Positions 32,775 through 45,285 of a DNA stretch of 64,000 bases are shown one piece after another. A program made the position numbers and the translations under genes. Numbering within the stretch: the first letter of the stretch is position 1; every line of letters begins with the position of its first letter. Origin of the DNA: Antennarius striatus (taxonomy: Eukaryota; Chordata; Actinopteri; Lophiiformes; Antennariidae); NCBI RefSeq assembly GCF_040054535.1, contig NC_090791.1, positions 15,250,327-15,314,326 of the forward strand, in the 5' to 3' direction. The notes beneath the pieces were generated by a model. That model did no database searches, was not told where the DNA came from, and saw only the letters and a program-made list of their open reading frames with translations.

Positions 32775-35285
32775 TCTATGTGTCACTGCTCTGCACCAAT
32801 TACAAGATTCTGTCCAAGGCTTTGGCTACCAGGCTGAGGGAAGCTATGGAGCAGGTCATCCACCGGGATCAAACCTACTGTGTGCCCGGCAGGTCCATGG
32901 CAGACAATGTCTACATAATTCGAGATGTTTTGGAGGTTTCCAGATCATTGGGTATAAGTACTGGTCTCGTTTCATTAGATCAGGAAAAGGCATTTGACCG
33001 TGTTGAGCACAGCTTCCTCTGGACAACTATGGAGAAGTTTGGGTTCAGCACCGAGTTTATTGCCAAGATTCAGGTGTTGTACAGTGACGTTGAAAATATA
33101 CTGAAGTTTAAAGGCAGTTTGTGTGCCCCGTCAGGGTGCATCCGGGCATCCGGCAGGGCTGTGCTCTGTCTGGAATGCTCTATGCACTCTGTCTGGAAAC
33201 TCTCCTCTGTAAAATCAGCAAAAGCATCGATGGTTTGATTTTACCTGGTGTTAGAGAGAGCATTCTTTTATCTGCCTATGCTGATGATGTTGTTGTTCTT
33301 ATCAAAAACCAAAGGGATGTTGATGTTTTGGTGGGTTTGACAAACTCATTCAATGTTTTAACTGCTGCAAAAGTAAACTGGAACAAAAGTGAAGCCCTTG
33401 CTGTTGGTGAGTGGCATGGCAACCTCCCGGTTCTTCCTCAAAACTTGTGCTGGAAGACTGATGGTCTCAAATATCTCGGTGTTTACCTGGGAAATGAGAC
33501 AACAACCAGGAAGAACTGGGAGGGCGTCATTGAAAAAATAGAAGTGAAACTTAAGAAATGGAAATGGTTGCTCCCCAGAATGTCGTACAGAGGTCGAGTT
33601 TTAGTGATAAACAACCTGGGGGCCTCACAGCTGTGGCACCGCTTGGCCTGTATGGACCCTCCATCAGGGTTTCTAGCCCAAATCCAGACCAAACTTGTTA
33701 ACTTTTTCTGGGATGGGCTGCATTGGGTGCCTCAAGGAGTGTTGTTTTTATCAAGAGAGGATGGCGGACAGGGCCTCATCCACCTGGCTAGTAGAACAGC
33801 CACGTTCAGATTACAGTTCATCCATCAGTTTCTGACCGGACCAGCGGATCTGACGTGGAGAGAGGTGGCCAGCTGCATATTCAAACGTGTGAGTAACTTG
33901 GACCTGGATGCTGCACTATTTTTAATGGACTCTAAGTTTCTAAAGTTAAATGGTTTACCTCCATTTTATCATGGTGTTTTTAAGTCATGGGCCCTATTTA
34001 AAAGTAGCCCAGGAAAAAGCTCTGACTCTGTTCTGGTTACTGAAGGAACCACTAGTGCATGGAGCCAGGCTGGATGTCTGCAGTGGAGCCACACCTGGGC
34101 TGTCTGCAGCGCTTTGCAGAACCAGGACCAGGACCCTCCAGCAGCTGGTGGACAACGCTGGGCCAGCGTTGATGGATGCCCAGGCTGTGAGCTCTCAGCT
34201 GAACATCCAGTCCACCAGGGTGGGTCAGAGGGTGCTACAACTGTGGAGGCAAAGACTCTCCGGGAAGGAGAGAAGCCTCCTCCTGGACAGGGACTGTGCC
34301 GGACAGCAAAGATCCTTTCCCTGAGGTACTCCAACCCTGTTGGAGACCTGGAGGGTCCTCTCCTCGGAGATGAACGACAAATCAGCCTGCACACGGCCAA
34401 CAAAAAAATACTGTACAAACAATGTGTAAAAGTAATCAACAAGAAAAGCCTGTATGACAGAGCACCCACTACCTGGGCCAACAGGATGACGGGAAATGGA
34501 CCTGACCCACAGTGGAGACTTTTATACAAACCTCCCCTCAAGAAAAAAAACAGCCGACCTCCAGTGGAGGATTTTACGTGGTGCCATCGGTTCCAATGCT
34601 TTTATCTCTGTTTTTAACCCTGCGGTGTCCAGCCAGTGTCCCTTCTGTCCCCTTCGTGAAACAGTCTTTCATGCTTTCAGTGAGTGTGGGAGACTTGCAG
34701 TGCTCTTCACTCTTCTAACGAATGTTTTAATTTGTTCAGTGAAAATTTTAGTATCAGGAAATTCATCTATGGTGCTGGGTACAATAAATCGAATCAGAGA
34801 AAGTGGCAGCTTTTAAATTTTATTTCTGGAGAGGCAAAGCTCACAATTTATGTGACCAGGAAGAGGAGAATTGAAAACAAAACTGTTCAAGAAGCAGCTA
34901 CTGTTTTTTGCGGTAACATCAGATGTCGCTTAAAACTAGAATTTGGTTTCTATAAAATGACAAAAGACCTGAATAACTTTAGGAACATCTGGTGTTACAA
35001 AAATGTCCTATGCACTTTAGTTGATGACCACCTCACTTTTGCAAACTTCCTGATAAAATGCACTAATTTTTAAATTGTATTTCCTTTTGTTTATTGGTGT
35101 TTAGTGTTTTTGAAGTTTCATCTAATGAAAAATTGAAAAATGTTCTAAATGTTCTGAATGTGATTGAAGTTTTTTTTTTTTGCAAAAAATCTTCTTCTGA
35201 AGCACTTTAAGTGCTTTCATCTAATGTAAAATTGTAAAATGTTTGAATGTGATTAAAGTGTTTTTGCAAAGAAAAACAAAAATCT
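32775..35285 (+). mobile_element. 5'-truncated, decayed Tx1-clade LINE (ORF2 reverse transcriptase)
   Basis: The translation matches the reverse transcriptase of L1/Tx1-type LINEs of fish and frogs. It starts inside the fingers-palm (NYKILSKALATRL), with SLDQEKAFDRVEH, a GIRQGCALSG block and the catalytic SAYADDVVVL (about 33280-33309). The C-terminal region follows, with a cysteine-histidine cluster (CPFCPLRETVFHAFSECG, about 34639-34692) typical of the zf-RVT end. The frame changes at about 33120, 34045, 34300, 34535 and 34730, so no working protein is possible. The endonuclease and the 5' half are missing, as in most LINE insertions. The tail reaches about 35285. Family placement rests on remembered motifs, not a search. 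Confidence 0.85.
35119..35285 (+). repeat. Duplicated 3' tail of the LINE
   Basis: Two related units sit end to end. Both begin CATCTAATG(A/T)AAAATTG, pass through TGAATGTGATT(G/A)AAGT, and end in T-rich sequence followed by a GCAAA-type tail: first about 35119-35190, second about 35218-35285. This is either a tandem tail duplication or the tip of a second, very short LINE insertion. Confidence 0.6.
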
Positions 35286-35299
35286 ATCTGTTTAGATAT

Positions 35300-35486
35300 T
35301 TGGTGGACGGACGCACGAGCACACCAACACTGACAATTGCAATACGTGACGTCTCCACGTTACGTAAGTTCTGTGACGAAGGCGGAAGTGTGCTTTACGA
35401 CAACACGCTTTTTGAAACCCACAAGCTAGTGTTAGCAACATCTAACGTAATTGTGTATCTCGGATAGTTATTTTCTGTAGGGAATA
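35300..35486 (+). promoter_or_regulatory. Probable xab2 promoter and 5' leader
   Basis: A CpG-containing stretch lies between the LINE tail and the xab2 start codon. It carries CRE-like TGACGTC (35347-35353), TACGTAA (35361-35367) and an ETS-type GGCGGAAGTG (35381-35390), and has no TATA box. This is the makeup expected of a housekeeping promoter. The transcription start was not determined. Confidence 0.55.
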
Positions 35487-38400
35487 ATGCTTTCGCAAGA
35501 TGGAAAATCCGCTGTTCTGTTTGTAAGCTGCACCTTTCAGTATATTGTCAAATCTTATAGTTTATCGATTGCAAGTGTTACCCGGTTAACTTTTGTTTGC
35601 TACCATTAGCTTTGCTATGTTCAGGTATATCGTTGTTTAACTTAAATTGCTGTAAGGTACTTGAAGAGATTTATTGACTCACATGCCTCTCGCCTGAATC
35701 GTGGATTGCGTGTTAAAACCACGAAAATCATTGCAGGTCGTTAGCGTTTGTAACTGTTAGCTTGCTAATTATTTAGCTTGCTAACTTGCTGATGCACTAA
35801 TTCACAGTATGTTAGCTTTAGCCAACTGAGCCCCTTCAAAAGTTATAAGTAATAAAATGTTTTGTTAACATGTTTTGTTCCGTGATTTTTATGTTCCATC
35901 AGGAGGATGATGATCTGCCATATGAAGAGGAGATTATCAGAAATCCTTATTCGGTCAAGTGCTGGATGCGCTACATTGAGTTCAAGCAGAACGGACAAAA
36001 ATCCACCCTTAACATGATATATGAGCGGGCTCTGAAAGAGCTGCCTGGCAGGTAAAACATTTGATGCAAACATTCCATGGTCACTTTTCACTATTCTCGG
36101 AATCACTTTTGTTATTGTCCTGAAAAAGGCTGTAGACCCCACCTAAATTATTTTATACAGATGTACTTTTTTTAAAATAAAGGTGTATGAAAAGTCCTCA
36201 GTGATGAAGAAGTAATTAGCATTGCCGTGTAGATTTGGATTACTTCAAGATAGGAAAATGAGGTTCAATATTTGTCGTCAACTACTGTTTACTAATGGAC
36301 TTTTTTTTTTTTAACAGCTATAAATTGTGGTACAACTATCTGAGAGAGAGACGAAAACAAGTCAAAGGAAAATGTATCACTGAACCAGGCTATGAAGAAG
36401 TCAATAATTGCCATGAAAGGGCATTGGTTTTCATGCATAAGGTAATATTTGTTATAGAACTCAGTACTGAATCACAGATAGCTATGTAAGTTGCACTCAA
36501 AAATATCAATTTGTTTTTCTCTAAACTAGATGCCAAGAATATGGCTTGATTACTGCCAGTTCCTTGTGTCTCAAACCAAGATCACAAGAAGTCGGCAAAC
36601 ATTTGACCGTGCCCTCAGAGCTCTCCCCGTTACTCAGCATCCACGCATCTGGCCTTTGTATCTTGGCTTTGTTCGGAAACTAGCTCTTCCTGAGACAGCA
36701 ATCCGGGTGTATCGCAGATATCTTAAGGTGAGAGCATAGTACATAGTCTACTTCTATACAGCAGCTTAGTTAAAGACAACACTAAAGGATGCTTCTAGTA
36801 AGGGCTTCATGATTCTGAAAATTCAAGATTTCTTTTTTTATGTTTTCATGCTTAGAATTAGTATCATTAATTTCTGACGTGGGCACCCCCAAATCTAAAT
36901 GTTTAATATGTTTTGACCACAACTATCTCATTCATTTAATGTTGCTGTCTCGTGCGAAATGTTTTTACTGCCAATTTAAAAAACTATTTTTTGGTTAAAT
37001 TACAAAGGAAAGCTGATATGAAAATTTAGATGAAGTTATTTTCATCAGTGGAAATGTGGGTAATTTATGCTCTCTTTTGTATGATATAGCTTTCTCCAGA
37101 GAATACAGAGGAATACATAGACTACTTGCGGTCTGTTGGTCGTTTGGATGAAGCTGCTGTACGATTAGCAGCTCTTGTCAATGATGAAAGCTTTGTGTCC
37201 AAAGAAGGAAAGTCTAACTATCAAGTAAGATTTCATTGTCTTCCTCCCCATCTCCAAATGGGCTTCCTATGTTTTTATTTTTTTTAAAGTGATCAAGAAA
37301 ATTGATAAATATTGTGTCACCCTGTGCATTAACTTTTTGGGCAGCTGTGGCATGAGCTTTGCGACCTGATCTCCCAGAACCCTGATAAGGTGACCTCTCT
37401 GAACGTAGGAGCCATTATTCGAGGAGGCCTCACCCGCTTCACGGACCAACTTGGAAAACTGTGGTGCTCCTTGGCTGACTATTATATCAGGAGTGGCCAC
37501 TTTGAGAAGGTCTTTTTTCTCTAAATCATTCATTGCTCATGCATATGATAAAGCACATAACATTGAAAGCTCTTTTTTTAAATGCTCCTCTGCTTGCTTT
37601 TTGGTTATTTAGTCCCATACAATTGTATTAATAATCATGTACCTGCGTCTGTTTTACCTTTTCAGGCCCGTGATGTATATGAGGAGGCCATTCTTACCGT
37701 GGTAACAGTAAGGGATTTCACCCAAGTGTTTGATAGTTATGCTCAGTTTGAGGAAAGCATGATTGCAGCAAAAATGGAGACCACTGCTGAGATGGGGCAG
37801 GATGAAGATGGTATGTGTGCATTGATTAGTATTGGCAAGAATATTCACATTGTCTTCTGCTGATATGCATGTATCACTCTTTGTCCCCATCTACCCAGAT
37901 GATGTAGACTTGGAACTTAGACTGGCCCGCTTTGAGCAGCTAATAGCCCGTAGGCCCCTCCTATTGAACAGTGTCCTGTTGCGACAGAATCCTCATAATG
38001 TACATGAGTGGCAAAAACGAGTAAAACTGTACGAGGGCAATCCAAGACAGGTGAGTGTTTGGTGCTTTTTTAGTTTTTGTTTTACTCATTTATTTCCACA
38101 CAAGCTGCACACACACCCCGTGGTTGGTAAAACTTTAACCAACCTCTTTGTCTCAATTCTGTGCAATCCTATGCAGATCATCAACACATACACTGAGGCG
38201 GTCCAGACTGTGGATCCCATGAAGGCCACAGGGAAGCCTCATTCTCTCTGGGTTTCTTTTGCTAAATTCTATGAGGAAAATGAACAACTGGATGATGTAA
38301 GTCACTAAGGTCTTGCCATGGGGATTGTGGAAACTGCAATTCAGGTCACATGCTATTCCTATTCTTGACATATTTGAATTTAACTGACTGTTGCACAGGC

Positions 38401-41400
38401 CAGGACAATTTTTGACAAAGCTACCAAGGTAAACTACAAACAAGTGGATGATCTTGCTGCAGTGTGGTGCGAATATGGAGAGATGGAGCTGCGTCATGAG
38501 AACTATGAACAGGCACTACATATATTGAGGGTAAGATAACTAACCTGCAGTTATAATTACAGCTGTAGTGAAGTGGTTACCCCATCTGCTTTAGAAGTTT
38601 GGCAGCACCTACTGGCTGGGCTGAGAAACTGCAGCAGCATTGGTAAAATTGGTCTTACTGTGCATGTTTCTGACAATGTTTCTTTTACTGAGAGTTTATT
38701 AATGATATTTTTTAAAACTTAACATTTAGTAACTGATACAGTAGTCCATAAGATGCAAGGCTGCATATTATAATAGTGTTCAGTATAGAAAGCCGGTAAT
38801 AGGATAAAATATCGGCTTTGTTGTTGACTAGCGAAAACATGTCTATTGTTTTTTTTTTTTTTACCTTTACACTGTTTTGGGGGAAACAGTTGTGTATTCC
38901 ACCTACTTTAAACAGTTATATTGTGACATTATGCCTGCATTTCTTATTATTTGCACTTCTTATTAATCCTGCATATTTTCTGCATACTTCAGCAAAAGAC
39001 AATCATGAGGAAAGCAAAAATAATTTGCCTCTCCATGAGACTCTAGAGAGATAAATATATGTGTGTGTGTGTATATGATATATGTAGAGCTATAATCTTT
39101 GAATATAAATGGTTTTTTTAAAAATTATTTTTGACCTTAATATAGAAAGCTACAGCCATCCCCTCTAAGAAAGCTGAGTACTTTGATGCATCTGAGCCAG
39201 TCCAGAACAGAGTCTACAAGTCTTTAAAGGTTTGGTCCATGTTGGCAGACTTGGAGGAGAGCCTTGGCACTTTCCAGGTATGACCATGTTATTGTATTTT
39301 TTTTCTAACATATGAACCAAAGATGTTCTGGTTGTACACCACATATATTGCGGATAAACTTTCAGTTTTTTAAAAATCCTTTTGTTTTTTTATTGTCTTT
39401 GTCAATTATTATCTGTGGGATGTATATGTATAATTTTTCTTGCACTTATTTTTTTTTGTCCTAGTCTACAAAAGCAGTGTATGACCGGATTATAGACCTC
39501 CGCATTGCCACACCACAGATTATTATCAATTATGCCATGTTTCTCGAGGAGCACAACTACTTCGAGGAAAGCTTCAAAGTAATAAGACTGAACTTATTTG
39601 CTAAACCACAATCAAAGTTTAACATGTATTATTGCTTTGAGTAATAATAGTAACAAATTTATTGTTTGCCAATACCTGTTTAGGCATATGAGCGTGGTAT
39701 CGCTCTCTTCAGGTGGCCAAATGTTTATGACATCTGGAACACCTACCTCACTAAGTTCATTGATCGTTACGGGGGTAAGAAGCTGGAGAGAGCTAGAGAT
39801 TTATTTGAACAAGCCCTGGATGGCTGTCCTGCAAAGTTTGCCAAGAGTAAGTAGCATAATGTTATTCAAAAATATTTTGTATACTGCACACCCCTAACTG
39901 TTTCTTCTTTCTACCTTCGATCACTGAATATAATGCTCTTTCTTTCTATTCAGCCATTTACTTGCTGTACGCTAAATTGGAAGAGGGATATGGATTGGCT
40001 CGACATGCCATGGCTGTCTATGAAAGAGCAACGCAGGCAGTAGAAACTGAGGAGAGACATCACATGTTCAATATCTACATCAAGAGAGCAGCTGAAATAT
40101 ATGGAGTTACATATACCAGGGCAATCTACCAGAAAGCTATTGAGGTACATGGTAAAAATTTTGTTGACACCATTATTATGTCTGTGAAAAATCTAAAACC
40201 ACTTTTTTGGTTTGACTGTTTACATCATTCTAGTGCAGCACTCTAGCTACATTTTATTTATATTTCAGGTGATTCTGTACATTTTGCATCTTTTTCATAG
40301 CACATATCCAGAACAATATTTATTACCAGTACTCCAGGCTCATGCAATGCATAAACAATATGTTGATACCTTCACTAATGTGTGGGCTACTTTGTTGTCC
40401 AATTCTGGGGAGATGATGGAGGAATATCATGGGCAGATGACTTTTATTTCTTAAATTAATGAATTGACCTCCATGCTAGAATCTAAGTTGTCACATGGTT
40501 CTTATCCAGGTCCTTCCTGATGAGCATGCGAGGGACATGTGTTTGCGGTTTTCTGACATGGAGAGTAAACTGGGGGAGATTGATCGAGCCAGAGCAATCT
40601 ACTCATACTGTTCCCAGATTTGTGATCCCAGGGTGAGACTATCACTTCCTGTGATTCCCTGTATTAGCACAAAAATGTATCTTTTATTATAAGTGACATG
40701 CACATGCTATATCCTCTCTCTTTGTGCTTATGATATTCACATTTCAGGTTACTGCTCATTTCTGGCAGACCTGGAAAGAATTTGAGATACGTCATGGAAA
40801 TGAGGACACTATTAGAGAAATGCTGAGGATCAAACGCAGTGTCCAGGCCACATACAACACCCAAGTCAACTTTATGTCCTCTCAGATGTTGAAGGCCACA
40901 ACAAGCTCCACAGGCACTGGTAAGAAAGCTTGCAGTAACTACCATATTTTTTTTGTCCTGAATAGTACGTCCTGAGGTGGTGAAGTGAAGAGTTTGGGCT
41001 TTACAGGATAGTCTGTGGTTGTCATAAAACTCGGACTGCAAAGGCAAGACCTGTTTTACCCGTAATTGGGACGAGGCTGGGCCTTATATTATTGGTTCTT
41101 CCCATATTTCTGTCACATTTATTTTTTGGAGAGAAATTTGAATCTTCTTACACATTTTTTAATATCAATCTAAACTGGCAGTTTTTGTCAAATGCTTTTC
41201 AATGTTTCCCATCTTTTTACACCAAACAACAAGTACTGAAGTGGTGCTTTTATTGTTGTTATTTGATATTTTCCATCTCCATGGCTACAAGTGATTTTGT
41301 CTCAGATGAGACAGTACAATCTCTCTGTTGGTAAAAAAAAAAAAAGTGAGGATACTAATTGAAAGAAATTAATTTCTTTCTAAATTGGTAGATGCTTTCA

Positions 41401-42838
41401 GTTGCACTTTTCTATGAAGCATATTTGTGACAAACAGGGTGTATTTTTCTTGCTTAATTAAGGAGGATGTTCCTGAAAAGACATTGTTTGGATAGTAGTC
41501 TGTGTTTCTCCAAATGTGTCATTTAACACTGATGGTCCTGTTTTACTTAGAGAGCACATTGTCAATAATTACTACAAACAGTTTTCAATATGGACTCATC
41601 AGAAGACAATACTCTTTTTCACTTATTTTCATAGTGCATTTCAGATTTTTAGGTGGCATAAATGGATGTTCTGAAGCTTTTCTAGGAGTCTTAACTTACG
41701 CTTGTAGATATACTGTAGTGGTGAACTGTTTTTCCACAGTGATTTTTCAGTCTTTGTGAGCAGTCATGATGATTTTTACTGAAGTCCTGCCTGTAGGATC
41801 ACCACAATTCAATCAATTGGCTTTCAGCCTTCTCCCTGAAGAGCAGCTAGATACAGGTTCTCTGAATTTTTAAAATTATGGTCTCAAATTCTTTTTTTAT
41901 TGAGATTGCCTTAAACACCTGGATTCCTTGCTCCCAAACTTTTTAAAAGTCCTTTGAAAAACTGGCCCCTTGAAAGCCCAACCACAATGCTTTTGTCTGA
42001 CACTGTTAAATCCTTTTAACTGTGGGACATCTCAAGTACGTTCTAACTTGATTGTTTGCATCAGATTGAGAAAATGAAAATATTTGCAATAGTACATAAA
42101 GTTGATGAGCTAAAACATTGAATGTTATTTTATTCTTCCAAAATAGTATGTTATAGCTTATTAGGGAATTATTACATTCCTGCTTTGTTTGAAAAAGTAT
42201 ACCAATATTCTATTCAATAGCAATGATATTGGTCATGATGCTATATATGTGTTTACAGTCCTGAAATTACCTCAGAACTGAAGGAATATAAATGCACTAA
42301 TATATTTTTGCTATTTGTGTCCAGTGTCGGATCTTGCTCCAGGCCAAGTGGGAATTGATGACATGAAGATATTGGAGCAGAAAGCTCAGCAGCTTGCTGC
42401 AGAAGCTGAGCAGGACAAACCCAAGCCCAAAGAAAAGATTCTCTTTGTCAGGTTTGTCTAATTTTTAATTCCCGAGTCAGGTGTCCCTCAAAATGTATAT
42501 GAAATTGGACTAGATCTTCAAAAGGAAATGGACATAAATGAGATGTACAGTAATTATTTTTCTTTCCATGTGCAGGAGTGACACCTCTAGAAGTGAGTTG
42601 GCTGAGCTTTCTAAACAAGCCAATCCTGATGAAATTGATATAGATGATGAGTCTGGGGATGAAGATGATGAAAATCAGGGTCCACCTGGTGAGAGACAGA
42701 TCTTTGCTTAAATAAGGCTCAAAAAATGTTTTATTCATGAACATTGTACTAATTATTTTATCTTCCGACTTAACAGAGGTGCAGCTTGAACAGAAGAGCG
42801 TCCCAACAGCTGTCTTTGGGGGGCTTAAAGATGACTGA
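35487..42838 (+). CDS. XAB2/SYF1, HAT-repeat splicing and repair factor
   Basis: XPA-binding protein 2, homologue of yeast Syf1: a nuclear scaffold of HAT (half-a-TPR) repeats in the Prp19-associated/intron-binding part of the spliceosome, also needed for transcription-coupled repair. Nineteen coding exons give 2,553 nt, 850 aa (human 855): 35487-35522, 35903-36051, 36318-36441, 36530-36727, 37090-37224, 37345-37509, 37666-37810, 37899-38050, 38177-38296, 38399-38530, 39146-39277, 39465-39578, 39684-39846, 39954-40144, 40510-40632, 40748-40919, 42325-42451, 42576-42688, 42777-42838. Recognisable blocks run from [11 protein letters not shown] through HAT repeats to an acidic C-terminal tail and AVFGGLKDD. 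The start is the only in-frame ATG in the short first exon; codons across that junction read [14 protein letters not shown]. No defects were seen. Confidence 0.96.
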
Positions 42839-43810
42839 TCCCCTTCACTGAACTTTTCTTCCTGTTTGTCTCGTAAACATTGAATAGGCTGTACTTTTTT
42901 TTCAAAATATTCAATTGTATCCACTTAACTTTGAAAGAATGTAACATGTATTAAAACAGAATACCAGCATTTTTACCTTCTATGTACTTTGTTTGGGAAT
43001 TTGTAGTGCAGTATGCGTGACCTCATTGGTACTGGCAATGAGGTGTCATTTTTTGTTATTAAATTTTAGTATGTTGTTACGTGGCATATGTAACTGAAGT
43101 CTAGTGTAGTTTGACTAGGTTACCTTGAAGAGTCAACAGTGACAATACTTGTGGACATCCGATAAATGATTATACTTTGAAAGGAAGTTCTGCACACAAC
43201 ATGGAAGAATCTTAGTTTCAAAGTAAGTGGGGCTGAGCACGTACATTGTATGCTTGAGGCTCATTTGTTAGGCGGATGCAGCATGCAACCTACTGTATAT
43301 CATACATTCATACATATACTTATGTCACCAATCACCGGAGTGCTTTAAAAAAAAATTAAAACATCCTAATTTAATTAAAGGTGACTTTGTAAGAGTTTCT
43401 AATTTTTCTTTCCTTTTCATTTGTTTTTGTCTTTGTATAGAAGTCTGAAATTTCATGCTTTCTTGATGATTTGAAGGAATGTACAGTAACTAATATCTGG
43501 CTTGTTCAATGTGCTTATTGGTGTATATTTGTACTACACAATTTGACTTCTTAATAGGGAGGTCATGTTCATAATCACATTTTTATTTTTAATACGAAAT
43601 TAGGCTTTTTGTAGACTTTTAAATCACTGTTTTTTTTACGATTATGCTATTACTGTTGAGGAACAAATTGTAACTGGCTTTATTATACACAGAAAAATGT
43701 CTGCACCTTTTTTTCTATTCCCACTTCACAAAACTTATGGTGTGTTGGAATGGTGCATTTCTGTGGATGTCCTTTGAAAGAGTAATAATAAAATTTTACT
43801 TGTTTAATGC
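42839..43810 (+). other. xab2 3' untranslated region and poly(A) signals
   Basis: Downstream of the stop there are ATTAAA signals at 42950-42955 and 43058-43063 and a standard AATAAA at 43787-43792. Short and long 3' ends are therefore possible. Which is used cannot be told from sequence. Confidence 0.5.
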
Positions 43811-44839
43811 AATAACTAATTTGATGTTACATCTAACGGGAAAGATGGACAAGAGCTTGTTTTCATTTTCAAGTTAGCCTTTAAAAAACACAATTTACAA
43901 GTTACATATGGTGCTAGATGACTTGCAATATATTTAGACGGCACTAAAAATCAAAGTGAAGCACGTTCAGCCTGGGTTTTATTAGAATGTTACGTATTTG
44001 TATTTTGGTGTTTAAAGGAAGGTGTACATATTTATTGTCACCCTTTTTTTCAAATGTACTGGAAAGACAAGAAAATTGTTACTTTCATGAGTAGATTAAA
44101 ATAGCTCAGAGGTAATGCTCTTAGAAAGCTATCGCATTAGGAGTGCTCTTATAACTTTGAGCAGTATCATGTGATGAGGTTATGTAGAGACCTGTGTTTT
44201 TCTTTCTCTGGATGCTGCTGCTGAAAGCGACTTGGAGAAAATTTGTGAATAATATGTATGGGATCACAATCATCATTAGAAGCTACCAACTGTATTTTTA
44301 CCCAACTATACTTTGTCTTTATATTAACAGACAGCTAGTATGTGTAACCTACTCTTGGTAGTCTTTTTACATACCGCTCTATTGGCTGCTGAGTTGTTAG
44401 GCATACAGAAAAATACATGCAGGCGGCTTTGTAACTTTAATAGTAGTTATGTTGTTTATTGGGAAGATAACAGGAATAGTTCTTACCTAAGTAAATCCTT
44501 GTGGCCATCATATGAGATGCTTTTCTACCCATTGAGCTCAGTGAGAGGACTAATAAGCATTTTAACCTCTGCTTTTAATAATATACATTACATGTTGATT
44601 TCTTTAATGCTTTAATATTTTTGATATTTTATAATTTTTTTAAGTTTACCTTATATATATATATATATTATATAAAGTATTGTTAGTTTTATTTATGGTA
44701 CTGAATGTATCTTTAGATAATACTTACCTGTTTAATGATTTCCATCGAATGGGGTCCCTCAGGCTGTCATGTGTGTGTGACCAAGCAGATAAACCTGTAG
44801 CACAAGTCACACCACACCTCTACCTGCTGTCTTTGCTGA
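43811..44839 (+). other. Spacer between xab2 and camsap3
   Basis: AT-rich sequence with short open frames of no recognisable content and a short TA repeat near 44650-44675. No gene or mobile element was identified. Confidence 0.55.
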
Positions 44840-45285
44840 CACAGCGAGGTCCCGCCCTCAAAGCTCAAACTCGATGTCTATTGGATGTCGAGAAGCGCGA
44901 GTCATAGTCGTGTGGAGCACCTTGTAGTCAGTCATAGCTGGGATTCTCAATGGAGCTACGTACGGTGAACAGACAGCCTAGCAATGCGGACGAGGAAGGG
45001 CAAAAACGAGGAAAATACTGTGTTTTTGCCTAACAGACCGGTGGGACAGGGTTTTTGGGGATCTTGATGCGTAATTTAAGAAGGATATCGTCTTTCAACC
45101 ACACAGAAGAGGACATTTAACCACTTGGAAGCAGCTTCGGACTGGTTATTTTCCTAACTATCCCGTCTTCCCATCCCCAGCGCTCTTGTGGAATAGTTAT
45201 TTAAAATAATGATTGCTTGAATTTTTTTGTGCTGTCTAGTAGCCTTTCTTAGCCTGCAATCCTTCCTTTTTGAGGCAGAAGCGCT
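44840..45285 (+). promoter_or_regulatory. Probable camsap3 promoter and 5' leader
   Basis: A GC box-like CCCGCCC (44851-44857) and an inverted CCAAT box (ATTGG, 44880-44884) lie in a CpG-containing stretch about 400 bases upstream of the start codon, with no clear TATA box. The leader probably begins near 44900-44950. This is inferred from motifs and position. Confidence 0.5.

Noticed and set aside
33969-34541. 190-aa minus-strand frame in the LINE
   Set aside because: It is antisense to the LINE ORF2 C-terminal part; the plus strand carries the recognisable reverse transcriptase.
41000-42320. Long xab2 intron 16 as a possible host of a small RNA gene
   Set aside because: No C/D or H/ACA box arrangement or long hairpin was recognised by eye.
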